A DNA stretch of 64,000 nucleotides from Sporosarcina sp. BI001-red (GCF_003384035.1 NZ_QQAK01000016.1:1-64000), one strand, 5' to 3'; shown: positions 41,909 through 50,423, counted from the stretch's first letter. Program-made: numbers and translations. Notes: generated from the sequence alone by a model not told the origin.

Positions 41909-42853
41909 GTGAAAAAAGTATTTAAATATGCAGTAAGAACATTGATTACGATTATCGCAATCCTGATCTTATCCATTGCAGGACTTACAATCAACCATCA
42001 CGTTCGTTTGGCAATAGAGAAAAATGAACTCCATCCAATCGGTAAACTTGTTGAAGTGAACGGACATGAAATGCACGTGTACAGTGAGGGCCCAAAAAGT
42101 GAAAAACCGACGCTAGTTTTCATGTCAGGTTCTGGAGTCCCTAATCCGGCATATGATTTTAAAACGCTCTACACGCGTTTATCCGACGAATACCGAATTT
42201 CTGTAGTAGAAAAAGCTGGATATGGATACTCTGAAAACACTAATATCTCCCGTGATATCGAAACCATGTTAGCTGAAACACGCGAGGCGTTAAAGCAGGC
42301 AGGTGAAACTGGGCCGTACATCTTGTTTCCACATTCAGTATCAGGTACTGAAGCACTCTATTGGGCGCAACGCTATCCAGAAGAAGTAAAAGCAATCGTA
42401 GGGCTTGACATGTCTGTACCCGACGTGTATGTGGACATGAAAATAGGAAGTCTCACGGTCGCCGCTGGCCGTTTTAGCGGGTGGATTGGATTGCACCGGA
42501 TTCCGTTTGTCGGGGATCGCTTCCTCAACGAAATCGGGCTTTCGGAAGACGAACTAAAGCAAAGTAAAATGCTCCTGTATCGCAATCAGTTTGACAAGTC
42601 GTTCATTCTAGAAGTTGGCCAAATTGTTAACAACGCGAAAAAAGTTAAGGAATCTGGGTATCCAAGTGTCCCTATGTTAATGTTTACTTCTGATGGCGCA
42701 GAAACAACCCCAAATTGGCTGGAATTAGAACAAGCTTTTGCAAAGGCAACGGGAAATGAACTAATTGAGCTTAATGGCGGACACTATGTCCACAAATACG
42801 AACCCAAGCTGATCGCGGAAAAAAGCAAGGCATTTTTTAGTTCATTAAATTGA
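41909..42853 (+). CDS. Alpha/beta hydrolase, membrane-anchored
   Basis: A 314-residue protein with an N-terminal membrane segment (about 8-28) and an alpha/beta hydrolase domain. The oxyanion region is V-F-M-S-G-S-G-V-P; the nucleophile elbow is H-S-V-S-G (Ser about 144), and the catalytic His is in N-G-G-H-Y-V-H near the end. GTG start with AGGAG upstream. The substrate is unknown; related proteins are lipases or esterases. Confidence 0.85.
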   Translation: MKKVFKYAVRTLITIIAILILSIAGLTINHHVRLAIEKNELHPIGKLVEVNGHEMHVYSEGPKSEKPTLVFMSGSGVPNPAYDFKTLYTRLSDEYRISVVEKAGYGYSENTNISRDIETMLAETREALKQAGETGPYILFPHSVSGTEALYWAQRYPEEVKAIVGLDMSVPDVYVDMKIGSLTVAAGRFSGWIGLHRIPFVGDRFLNEIGLSEDELKQSKMLLYRNQFDKSFILEVGQIVNNAKKVKESGYPSVPMLMFTSDGAETTPNWLELEQAFAKATGNELIELNGGHYVHKYEPKLIAEKSKAFFSSLN

Positions 42854-42903
42854 ACAATCAATCAAAGCTATACTTTTTCGTTTAAGGCTATAATTTTGGT
42901 GTA

Positions 42904-42950
42904 AAGAGCTGAACGCTACCCAAGCGGACCTGGCGTCAGCTCTTTTTTTG
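42904..42950 (+). terminator. Rho-independent terminator
   Basis: AGAGCTGA-ACGC pairs with GCG-TCAGCTCT, followed by TTTTTTT. Confidence 0.85.
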
Positions 42951-43074
42951 TTCATTCAAGTAACGGAGTATAGTTCCAATATGTGGTATATTATGATGAG
43001 ATATCATATGATCAATAATTAAATGTAGCCCCTTTTCAAACACTCACTAGTTACCAGAAGTGGAGGTAAAACTG

Positions 43075-43335
43075 ATGAGTAGAAAGATACTTTTCGTCCT
43101 ATTACTTATTCATTGTTATTAGCTGTATCTTGTACAAAGGAAACAAGCATTGATATTAGCGATGCAATAGGAAAAACCGAGGACTATTTTAGAAAACTTG
43201 ATTGGTTTGCTACAACAACATCTTCGTATGATAGTAAAAAAGGATGTTAAATTCAGACTTATGGTTGCGGGGAATCTTACAGAAGATGAAGCAACTAATT
43301 TATTCAGACGTATCATGGGTGCGTTTGCTTTATAG
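43075..43335 (+). pseudogene. Frameshifted lipoprotein gene
   Basis: GGAGG lies 8 nt before ATG 43075 (MSRKILFVLLLI). A shift is needed to reach S-L-L-L-A-V-S-C-T-K-E-T-S, whose V-S-C fits a lipobox, then D-I-S-D-A-I-G-K-T-E-D-Y-F-R-K-L-D-W-F-A. A second shift leads to D-V-K-F-R-L-M-V-A-G-N-L-T-E-D-E-A-T-N-L-F to TAG 43333. The signals at the start are intact, so decay is recent. Confidence 0.65.
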
Positions 43336-43449
43336 CAAATGTCCCAATACCGCAATAGGGTGCAATTCTGGAATAAGGATTATGCCGTCAACGGGCCATT
43401 TAGTTGAATAACAAAATGTAGATAAATGAAACATATAATTGGTATTTGA

Positions 43450-43569
43450 GGTATTCTTTTTGTTGAGCCGTATCCGTGGTTTATCCTTTCACTTGAATGT
43501 GTTGCGTTTATCATATTCACTGGCCTATGGTTGGGGTTTAGAAAGTGGAAAACTACATCTGAAGGCTGA
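43450..43569 (+). pseudogene. C-terminal relic of a membrane protein
   Basis: A frame without a start reads FVEPYPWFILSLECVAFIIF, then T-G-L-W-L-G-F-R-K-W-K to TGA at 43567. A proline-tryptophan-led last membrane helix with a basic tail resembles the end of YwaF/TIGR02206 membrane proteins, but this is uncertain. The rest of 43336-43649 holds the short motif at 43381 and nothing else. Confidence 0.4.
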
Positions 43570-43649
43570 GATACAATCACATCTTAGGTCCATTTTTTGT
43601 AGTGGAGTTACATTTATACTTATGGTAAGCGGTGGAAGGGTGCAAATAG

Positions 43650-44357
43650 ATGATAGATTATACGGCAAAGGTAGAAGAGGAATTAGTTTTTTGGAGGCAG
43701 AAAATGACTAGAAGATCTGGTCCCATCGGTCGTGCCTCTAAAAAAGCACAAGTAAAAGTAAATGGCTTGATTCCAGAAAAGGTTCATAAAATAATAACGG
43801 AGAGCATAAAAAACATGGTGAAGGTAACGCTCGTCGGATCGAATATTACGACGAAGAAGCTACAAGCTACGGACTTAACTTTGTATGAACGTGATGAGCT
43901 TTTTAAAGAGAGATTGACGAATTTCCGTAAAACAGCAGTCGTTGAAGGCGCCGGAACGGGAGCAGGTGGGATTATGCTCGGTTTGGCTGATTTCCCCTTG
44001 CTATTGTCCATTAAGATGAAGTTTCTATTTGAAGCAGCCGCGGTTTATGGCTTTGATACCAATGAATACGAAGAACGCCTATTCATCCTGCACATTTTCC
44101 ATCTAGCTTTTTCAAGTGAGGAAACACGGAGAGAAACATTGCCTATCATTGAAGACTGGGAACAACAGAAGCATTTGATTGATGATATGGATTGGCAAGT
44201 CTTTCAGCAGGAGTACCGTGATTATATTGATCTAGTGAAGATGTTTCAATTAATACCGGGCTTCGGCGCAATCGTGGGGGCGTTTGCTAATTATAATTTG
44301 CTCGACCTACTGGGTGAAGCAGCGATGAATTCGTATCGACTTCGCCTACTAAAATGA
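43650..44357 (+). CDS. EcsC family protein
   Basis: A 235-residue protein matching EcsC over its length: a basic start, T-E-S-I-K-N-M-V-K, then G-A-G-T-G-A-G-G-I-M-L-G-L-A-D-F-P-L-L-L-S-I-K-M-K-F-L-F-E-A-A-A-V-Y-G and the P-G-F-G-A-I-V-G-A-F-A-N-Y block. In Bacillus subtilis EcsC is encoded with the EcsAB ABC transporter; here no transporter is adjacent. GAAGGG lies 9 nt before ATG 43650. The DUF4097 gene follows after 18 nt. Confidence 0.9.
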   Translation: MIDYTAKVEEELVFWRQKMTRRSGPIGRASKKAQVKVNGLIPEKVHKIITESIKNMVKVTLVGSNITTKKLQATDLTLYERDELFKERLTNFRKTAVVEGAGTGAGGIMLGLADFPLLLSIKMKFLFEAAAVYGFDTNEYEERLFILHIFHLAFSSEETRRETLPIIEDWEQQKHLIDDMDWQVFQQEYRDYIDLVKMFQLIPGFGAIVGAFANYNLLDLLGEAAMNSYRLRLLK

Positions 44358-44375
44358 AAGGTTGGATAGTGGTTG

Positions 44376-45176
44376 ATGATTTTCAAAAATAAACTGTTCG
44401 TTGCTTTAGTAGTTGTATTAATTGTTGCGGGTGGCATTTCGTTCCTGTTTAAGCCAGGAAGTGTATTTGAAAAAAGCACCAATAAAAAAGTGATTGAGGA
44501 CCTTTCATTTACAACAATTACAGTTTTTGCTGACAATGCAGCTGTGGAAATTGTACCGACGCAAGATTCAGTTACAACTGTTGAATATTCAGGTAAAACG
44601 AAGAAGAACAAGAAGTTTATTTTCGAAGCGGCTGTAAAAGGAGATACACTTGATGTGCAGTTTAAGGAGAAGCGAAAGAGTTTTATACAATTCGGTTTTT
44701 CCTCACTAGACTTAACGTTAACAGTGCATCTTCCTGAGAAACAATATGAGCGACTGAAAGTAGAAACGGACAATGGACGGATCATTGCAGAGCAACTTCA
44801 AGCAAAGGACATTAATCTGGAAACAGATAATGGCAAGATTGAATTGAAGGATGTAGATGCCGAAGAGATGAGTGTCAAATCTGATAACGGGAGAATAACC
44901 CTTGAGAATGTTACAGGTCAAATGAAGGCGAAGACATATAATGGACGAATTTACGTTGTGACAAACAATTTGGATCAATCCATGGACTTAGAAACGGATA
45001 ATGGTCGAATTGAAATTCAAACGGAAACAGAGCCTACAAATGCGACCATCGATGCAAAAACGGACAATGGCCGAGTCGAACTATTTGGACAGGAAAACAA
45101 GCATTTAACGTTTGGCGCTGGTAAGAATTTGGTTAAGTTAGGAACGGATAATGGACGAATTACTGTGACGAAATGA
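44376..45176 (+). CDS. DUF4097 beta-strand repeat protein, membrane-anchored
   Basis: A 266-residue protein with one N-terminal membrane segment (about 5-22) and a repetitive extracytoplasmic domain. From about residue 130 the unit T-D-N-G-R-I-x-x recurs seven times, mostly 19 residues apart, as expected for a right-handed beta-solenoid. DUF4097/YvlB-type proteins are linked with envelope-stress operons in bacilli. It lies 18 nt after the EcsC gene and probably shares its transcript. ATG 44376 is preferred to the TTG at 44373. The terminator overlaps its stop codon. Confidence 0.9.
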   Translation: MIFKNKLFVALVVVLIVAGGISFLFKPGSVFEKSTNKKVIEDLSFTTITVFADNAAVEIVPTQDSVTTVEYSGKTKKNKKFIFEAAVKGDTLDVQFKEKRKSFIQFGFSSLDLTLTVHLPEKQYERLKVETDNGRIIAEQLQAKDINLETDNGKIELKDVDAEEMSVKSDNGRITLENVTGQMKAKTYNGRIYVVTNNLDQSMDLETDNGRIEIQTETEPTNATIDAKTDNGRVELFGQENKHLTFGAGKNLVKLGTDNGRITVTK

Positions 45177-45205
45177 TACCTACGGGGTATCATTTCGTTT
45201 TTTCT
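45171..45205 (+). terminator. Rho-independent terminator
   Basis: AAATGATACC pairs perfectly with GGTATCATTT around TACG, followed by CGTTTTTT. The stem includes the stop codon of the DUF4097 gene. Confidence 0.9.
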
Positions 45206-45252
45206 GTATCTACAGGTTTCATGTCAGTTTTTAGCGACGAGATAGCAATTTC

Positions 45253-45480
45253 TCACCAACGTAATGCAATTTGTAATTTACAACACTCCCCAAGCGTTTC
45301 AGCATTGTTGAGTTCAATGTGAATGACACATGGCGTAAGTTTGGTAGTGACCTTACTTGTAATACCCGCTGATTGTATTAATTCATCGACTTTCTGTTGA
45401 TTGGATAATTGGGAAGCATGTAGCCGTATCCCAGTGTAACGAACATAGCAAAATGAATGTATGTAAGGTGCTGGGGATTA
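45253..45480 (-). pseudogene. C-terminal remnant of an unknown protein
   Basis: On the minus strand 75 codons are open without any start codon: Y-V-R-Y-T-G-I-R-L-H-A-S-Q-L-S-N-Q-Q-K-V-D-E-L-I, then A-G-I-T-S-K-V-T-T-K-L-T-P-C-V-I-H-I-E-L-N-N-A, ending L-Q-I-A-L-R-W. It looks like real protein but begins at a stop. Family not recognised. Confidence 0.4.
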
Positions 45481-45540
45481 GGCGTAGCAGCTATTATTAC
45501 TGTGCCAAAAAACGCCCTGAAAGCCGATTAAAACAGGACG

Positions 45541-45614
45541 AATGTTAGGTGCCTGTGTAAGAAACTTTCATGTTTGTTTAAACATTCATGATTGTTCCGT
45601 GCACAGGCATAGCC
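45541..45614 (+). repeat. 74-bp direct repeat with palindromic core, left copy
   Basis: Identical base for base to 47607-47680. It contains the inverted ends TGCCTGTG ... CACAGGCA and the central palindrome TGTTTAAACA within CATG ... CATG, so each copy can fold into a hairpin. The two copies flank the marR-like and amidohydrolase genes. Confidence 0.9.
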
Positions 45615-45662
45615 CACTCCAATGAACAATGTTCTTTCAAAATCTTAACGGAATCCTCTAGT

Positions 45663-46097
45663 TTATATGCATTTATTAATTTTGATCAGCAATTTTTTTA
45701 AGATTTTCTTCTCTTCGTCATTAAGAGATTGAACAATTTCATCCTCTACTTGTTGAAATGAGTTATCGAAGTCTTCAATCATTTCAATGGCTTTTGGTAA
45801 TACATATATATTTTTTTGCCGTTCGTTGTTGACCGGGATTTTGCGTTCAATGAACCCTTTTTGCTCTAGACCTTGAAGTATGCTTGTAACACTTGCCCCG
45901 CGTAAATGAAACCGATCCGCAATATTCTTTTGGATAATATCATTATCTTGATTTTTATAAATATATTCGATTACTTTTCCTTGTTGAGAACTTAATCCTA
46001 GCTCTTTTATACTTTCATCCGCTCTTTTCTTTAACTTAAGACCGATAATCTGAAACAAATCCATATAAAGAGTATCTTTTCGGGTAGGCATGACCAT
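45663..46097 (-). CDS. MarR family transcriptional regulator
   Basis: A 144-residue winged-helix protein. The HTH region is I-I-Q-K-N-I-A-D-R-F-H-L-R-G-A-S-V-T-S-I-L-Q-G-L-E-Q-K-G-F-I-E-R, followed by the wing N-N-E-R-Q-K-N-I-Y-V-L and a C-terminal dimerisation helix. AAGGAG lies 8 nt before ATG 46097. It is divergent from the amidohydrolase gene with palindromic sites between, so it probably controls both. Confidence 0.9.
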   Translation of the reverse strand: MVMPTRKDTLYMDLFQIIGLKLKKRADESIKELGLSSQQGKVIEYIYKNQDNDIIQKNIADRFHLRGASVTSILQGLEQKGFIERKIPVNNERQKNIYVLPKAIEMIEDFDNSFQQVEDEIVQSLNDEEKKILKKLLIKINKCI

Positions 46098-46113
46098 CCA
46101 TCATCTCCTTTGT

Positions 46114-46133
46114 AATTGTTAGGAATCTAATTA
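46114..46133 (-). promoter_or_regulatory. MarR-type operator near the regulator gene
   Basis: AATTGTTAGGAATCTAATTA has the half-site TTAG and its inverse CTAA four bases apart, the same arrangement as at 46194. It lies 17 nt before the marR-like start and would serve autoregulation. Confidence 0.55.
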
Positions 46134-46189
46134 TAAGTAGCTAAAATATACAGTGAACCCAATAGGGTTGTCAAATAAATATTAATGTA

Positions 46190-46218
46190 TTGACTGTTAG
46201 GTATCTAACAGTTAAACT
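46190..46218 (+). promoter_or_regulatory. Amidohydrolase promoter with MarR-type operator in the spacer
   Basis: TTGACT (46190-46195) and TAAACT (46213-46218) are 17 nt apart. The spacer is filled by the perfect 18-bp palindrome CTGTTAGGTATCTAACAG (46194-46211), an ideal place for repression. Confidence 0.65.
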
Positions 46219-46256
46219 TCTAATTGTTAAACAATAACGCATTAGGAGGAATTATG

Positions 46257-47567
46257 ATGGAGAAAGTAAATCAAAATGCTGGGTTAGAAGAAATTACGGC
46301 GATTACAAATGTACGAATCTTTGACGGATATCAAATTATTGCTCCCAGACAAATTATCATTAGTGGGAAGTCCATTATTTCTGTGGGCGGAGACATTCCA
46401 AACGATGCAACAATTATCGATGGAGAAAATGCGACATTAATACCTGGTCTGATTGATGCACATGTTCATACCTCAATTGGTGGATTACAAGATGCTTTAA
46501 AGTTCGGGGTTACAACAGAACTCGAAATGAATGGAGATTTTACTAAAAGAGGGCGCGAAATTCAGCTGGAAAATGTGGATGACATCGCAGACGTCCGTTC
46601 TGCTGGTACAGCGATTACCGCTCCTGGTGGGCACCCAGATGAATTACTGCCAGATGGAGATGAAATACCGGAATTCGTATTAAAGGAACTAAAGAAGTTA
46701 TCGGAAGAAGACCGGGAAGCAATGTTGGACGCCTACGCTCACGATCACGACGAAATACCTCAAGTGACGACGGTTGAAGAAGCGATTAAACATGTTCAAA
46801 ACCAAGTGGAGAATGGATCTGACTATATTAAGATCATGATTGAAGAAGGTACGGTCATGGGGGCACCTGGCCTGCCTGTCCTAAGCGACGAGATTCTAAA
46901 AACGGCCGTTACCGAAGCACACAAGTTCGATAAGTTGGTCATTGCTCACGTCTTGACGGCTCTTTCATCGAAAGCAGCCATCGATTTTGGAGTCGACGGT
47001 TTGGGTCACTTGTTTATCGACAGACCTGAGTGCACTTCCGTGTTGGTTAAATCCATAGCTGATTCTGGAGCTTTTGTTACACCGTGCTTGGTATTGAATT
47101 CATCGATTATTGGTAATCCTGCATCGGAATTGGCGAACGATCCACGAGTTAATTCCAAATTAAGTCCGGATTGGATTGATATTTTGAACTCAAGCTTCAA
47201 TACGTTTCCACAAGGCAATATGGAGAACAGCTTTAAGAATGTGATGGATCTTCACCGTGCAGGAGTTGATATCCTTGTGGGGACGGATGTCGCACCAGTT
47301 CCCGTTCCAAACCTTGGTGGCCTTGCTCATGGAGCCAGTGTCCACCACGAAATGCAACTACTAGTGATGGCTGGGTTCACTCCAATCGAAGCTCTTCAGT
47401 CGGCTACTACCAAAACGGCCCGTTGCTTTGGTCTACATGATCGCGGCCGAATTACCGAAGGTGCACGTGCTGATTTTATTCTTATAAATGGCGATCCAAT
47501 TACTAATATTGCTGATACCTTGTCAATCAAATCGGTTTGGTTCAAAGGTTCGCAACAATTAGGTTGA
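46257..47567 (+). CDS. Amidohydrolase family protein (imidazolonepropionase/prolidase-like)
   Basis: A 436-residue metal-dependent hydrolase. The metal site begins with I-D-A-H-V-H-T; further ligands are I-A-H-V and G-L-G-H-L, and the catalytic Asp is in G-T-D-V-A-P. The K-I-M-I-E-E-G segment holds a lysine at the place of the carbamylated lysine in binuclear members. The start follows AGGAGG (ATG 46257, with ATG 46254 also possible). The substrate is unknown. Divergent from the MarR gene and flanked by the 74-bp repeats. Confidence 0.85.
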   Translation: MEKVNQNAGLEEITAITNVRIFDGYQIIAPRQIIISGKSIISVGGDIPNDATIIDGENATLIPGLIDAHVHTSIGGLQDALKFGVTTELEMNGDFTKRGREIQLENVDDIADVRSAGTAITAPGGHPDELLPDGDEIPEFVLKELKKLSEEDREAMLDAYAHDHDEIPQVTTVEEAIKHVQNQVENGSDYIKIMIEEGTVMGAPGLPVLSDEILKTAVTEAHKFDKLVIAHVLTALSSKAAIDFGVDGLGHLFIDRPECTSVLVKSIADSGAFVTPCLVLNSSIIGNPASELANDPRVNSKLSPDWIDILNSSFNTFPQGNMENSFKNVMDLHRAGVDILVGTDVAPVPVPNLGGLAHGASVHHEMQLLVMAGFTPIEALQSATTKTARCFGLHDRGRITEGARADFILINGDPITNIADTLSIKSVWFKGSQQLG

Positions 47568-47606
47568 AACAAGTGTATTATATCTTGATAGCAAAAAATA
47601 TTACTT

Positions 47607-47680
47607 AATGTTAGGTGCCTGTGTAAGAAACTTTCATGTTTGTTTAAACATTCATGATTGTTCCGTGCACAGGCATAGCC
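47607..47680 (+). repeat. 74-bp direct repeat with palindromic core, right copy
   Basis: Identical to 45541-45614. It is followed directly by the terminator of the GH18 gene. Confidence 0.9.
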
Positions 47681-47681
47681 A

Positions 47682-47740
47682 CTAAAAAAAGCCAGGACTT
47701 CACTGAATTCATCATTCATTGAAGTCCTGGCTTTTTTTGT
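47682..47740 (-). terminator. Terminator of the LysM-GH18 gene
   Basis: AAAAAAAGCCAGGACTTCA pairs with TGAAGTCCTGGCTTTTTTT; duplicated at 37189. Confidence 0.9.
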
Positions 47741-47743
47741 ATG

Positions 47744-48886
47744 CTACAATCTTTTCCGAATCGTGAAATTGTCTTCGAGTAATAGCCAATTTTGCGGGAA
47801 CGGATAGCCCAATACCCAGTAACTGATGCCGAGTAGTTTATAATCTTTAACCAGATCGAACTTTGCCTGGGCGCTGCGGGCGTCTTCGAACCAGACTTCA
47901 TGGGTGCGACCGGCATCATCGTTGTACCGGTAGAACGGGGATTGCGCCACCGGATCGTATTGAATGGCCACTTGGTGCTGGATGGCGCGGAAGATTGCTT
48001 CTTGTTCGCTAAATGTTTCCGCTTCCTGTCCCTGGACGAACGGCAGAAGCCAATCGCGTGCGTAAATCTCGAACCCCATCATAATCTTGTCTCTTGGGAT
48101 GACGGTGACGGCATAGTCCAGCACTTTCTCAATTTCATTGATTGGTGAGATGGCTTGGGGAGGACCTTTCCGGTATCCCCATTCGTATGTCATCAGCACA
48201 ACGAAGTCCACAATTCTACCTTGCGCTTCATAATCATGGGCTTCATAGAGCAATCCTTTTTGTTCACTGCTCGTTTTAGGGGCGAGCGCTGTGGATACGA
48301 AATACCCATGCGGATGTAAGGTGTCGACTGTTAGTTGCAAGAATTGGTTGTAGTTTTCTCTGTCAGCGGGGAGCACATTCTCGAAATCGATGTTCAACCC
48401 TTGATACCCTTTGTCTTTCATGACTACCAGGATGTTTGCAATGGATTTCTTCTGAAGTTCCTGGCTCGATAAAATGGTATGGGCCAAGTTCGTTCCAGCG
48501 GTTGTGTCGCTGAAGTTTGTGACCGTAAGCACTGGAACAATCCGTTCGGCGGCAGCGGATTTCAGCATTTCCGTATCATCTAGAGTCGTTAACGTACCAT
48601 CTTCCTTCAAACTATAAACAAATGGCATGCAATAGGTTAAATAACGTCCGACTTCCTGGATTTCTCGCGCGCCTGTTTCCCCTGCATTAATCGTATATGC
48701 ATTCACATCTATGACCGGCTTTGTAACGGGTTTATGGGAAAAGACCGGAATGACAAGGGCCTGACCAATTACTAATGCATCAGGGTTTTCCAATTGGTTG
48801 GCTGATGCAATCTGATTAACGGAAACCCCGTAACGCTGGGCGATCATCCACAAGGAATCCCCTTGTTTAACGGTATAGATTTGCAA
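47744..48886 (-). CDS. LysM-GH18 spore peptidoglycan hydrolase (YaaH/SleL type)
   Basis: A 380-residue protein. One LysM domain at the start (V-K-Q-G-D-S-L-W-M-I-A-Q-R-Y-G-V, then Q-L-E-N-P-D-A-L-V-I-G-Q-A-L-V-I-P) binds peptidoglycan. The GH18 domain follows with G-L-N-I-D-F-E-N-V (a D-x-x-x-D-x-E-like catalytic strand, here N-I-D-F-E) and Y-E-W-G-Y-R-K-G-P-P. Such N-acetylglucosaminidases cut spore cortex muramic-lactam peptidoglycan during germination. TTG 48886 follows AAGGAG; longer frames start in non-coding DNA. Known relatives usually have two LysM domains; only one is seen here. The C-terminal third is duplicated at 37251. Confidence 0.85.
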   Translation of the reverse strand: MQIYTVKQGDSLWMIAQRYGVSVNQIASANQLENPDALVIGQALVIPVFSHKPVTKPVIDVNAYTINAGETGAREIQEVGRYLTYCMPFVYSLKEDGTLTTLDDTEMLKSAAAERIVPVLTVTNFSDTTAGTNLAHTILSSQELQKKSIANILVVMKDKGYQGLNIDFENVLPADRENYNQFLQLTVDTLHPHGYFVSTALAPKTSSEQKGLLYEAHDYEAQGRIVDFVVLMTYEWGYRKGPPQAISPINEIEKVLDYAVTVIPRDKIMMGFEIYARDWLLPFVQGQEAETFSEQEAIFRAIQHQVAIQYDPVAQSPFYRYNDDAGRTHEVWFEDARSAQAKFDLVKDYKLLGISYWVLGYPFPQNWLLLEDNFTIRKRL

Positions 48887-49346
48887 TCCGCTTCTCTCCT
48901 TAATTGTTTGTCTCCTATAAGGTATTCTTTGGGGAGTCGGGATGTTATCACCTCCAAAGAAATACATTTCAAGAGAAGGCTGGGAAGAATGCATGCTGTC
49001 ATGGCCATTGCACCTATAGGATGGTATGTGCCTACCAAGCATATTAGCCAACAATTTAGAGGGAGGGGTAGGCTTTTATCTTTAAAATCCCTAGCATTCA
49101 TATTTTTACATTCTTTTGTCTGTAAACATAAAGTCGTGACATTCGGTTTTAGAATGAACCCTAGTACCTTAGCAAGAAGGAATTGGATTATTCGAAACTG
49201 GATGATAAGATTAAGAAGGAAATATTTCTCAAAGAGAGATTGTGATCAGATGACCTCTAGCGATACATGTGCACTATACAGGAGTAGCACAACAAGTGAA
49301 GGGAAACGTTGTAAGAAACTATTAAAGATGGGGGGGAGTAAGTAGT
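48887..49346. other. Intergenic region with sequence shared with 26.9-27.1 kb
   Basis: No intact gene. At 49187-49250 the plus strand encodes L-D-Y-S-K-L-D-D-K-I-K-K-E-I-F-L-K-E-R-L and stop, with a related relic at 26954. Together with the following gene it forms the better preserved copy of a duplicated segment. Confidence 0.5.
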
Positions 49347-49613
49347 ATGACAATAAGAAATCTATGGATTGCTGTGATCATCTTCAGTGTTCTGGAATTA
49401 GTTGCAATTCCAGTGTTATTGGTAGTTCCAGATAAGCTCTATCAAACGATAGATGGCATCATAATTATTGCTTTCATCATATACCCGCTTTTTTTTCTGC
49501 TTTCTCTTTTAATGTTGAAAAAGGGAATCAAAAAAATGGGGGCAGTCATTTTACTAATTCCGTTGCTCATATATACTCCTATCTTGATGGTTCTTCAGGA
49601 ACTGATTCGATAA
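49347..49613 (+). CDS. Small three-helix membrane protein (88 residues)
   Basis: GGGGGGGAG lies 7-8 nt before the ATG. Three hydrophobic segments (about 5-26, 35-55, 65-83), with a basic loop KKGIKK between the second and third. A mutated copy with an internal deletion lies at 27110. Function unknown. Confidence 0.65.
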   Translation: MTIRNLWIAVIIFSVLELVAIPVLLVVPDKLYQTIDGIIIIAFIIYPLFFLLSLLMLKKGIKKMGAVILLIPLLIYTPILMVLQELIR

Positions 49614-49716
49614 ACCGCTAGTTAGTGCAGGATTTAATTTGTGATGGACAATCAAAGGAATATTACCAGGCGGCTAGGGGAGTGTTCATGAGAAACGATA
49701 GAGAAGGAGATTAGGA

Positions 49717-50362
49717 ATGACGGTAGTAGCAACATCTGAAAAAATCACACGCCATGCAAATACATATTTACTTTACGCCATTTTAGGATTGGTTGCGGGT
49801 ATTATAACTAGACTAACGGACTTCTTTCCATATGATAGCTTATGGAGTTTCAGTTCGATTGCAACCATATTCGGCTTTTGGATAGTTACTGTAACACTCG
49901 TTATTTACTTTAGTGATTCGAATCGCAACGCCGCCATTAACGTTCTATTGTACTTGTTTAAGCATGAATCTTAGTTTTTACTTGTTGCAGTATCTATTGG
50001 GTTTCTATGTTCCCCGATTCTTTAATGGCGACTTCCAATGGAACCTTTTCATGCTCTACAATGGTCTCGGCGTCGTATGCAGTGTGATCAGTTACGTGCT
50101 ATACAATTGGAACAAAGAAAACAAGTGGAGCAGTTTCTTGTATGCGTTGCCTATCGGTGGTCTAGCTGCTGAAACGATGGGCGTTGGCATTTATCTCATT
50201 GAGCACCATACGTTTTTGTTCCAGTTTGTTTTTAATCTCACTGGTCTAGCGGTCATAGGTGGGCTATTCTTCCGACATGCAACAAACAAATGGGTATTTG
50301 CAGTCACCATGGCCACAATTTCTGCAGCAGGGTATTTCGTGTTTTATCATCCTTTTCTCTAG
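49717..50362 (+). pseudogene. DUF6518-like membrane protein gene with a frameshift
   Basis: GGAG precedes ATG 49717. The first frame (85 codons, three membrane segments) ends at a TAG after Y-L-F-K-H-E-S. A second frame overlaps it and continues the same protein type from M-N-L-S-F-Y-L-L-Q-Y-L-L-G to TAG 50360, with five more segments. The junction near 49955-49965 needs a one-base change to give one protein of about 215 residues. This may be a real mutation or a sequencing error. Confidence 0.7.
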
Positions 50363-50423
50363 GCCATCTTATTACAGATAGAGGATTTGTTGTTCTAGTA
50401 TTGACATAATCGGAGGTGAAGTC

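Noticed and set aside
44760..45176. Regular short repeats resembling a CRISPR array
   Set aside because: The ACGGATAATGG-type units encode the T-D-N-G-R-I turns of the DUF4097 protein and stay in frame; there are no unique spacers.
48863..49345. A 160-codon plus-strand frame
   Set aside because: Its start overlaps the GH18 gene on the other strand, and its only conserved stretch (LDYSKL) is in a different frame.
49913..50362. A separate membrane protein gene
   Set aside because: Its upstream part is out of register with the preceding frame, and both together make one DUF6518-like protein; a frameshift explains it better.
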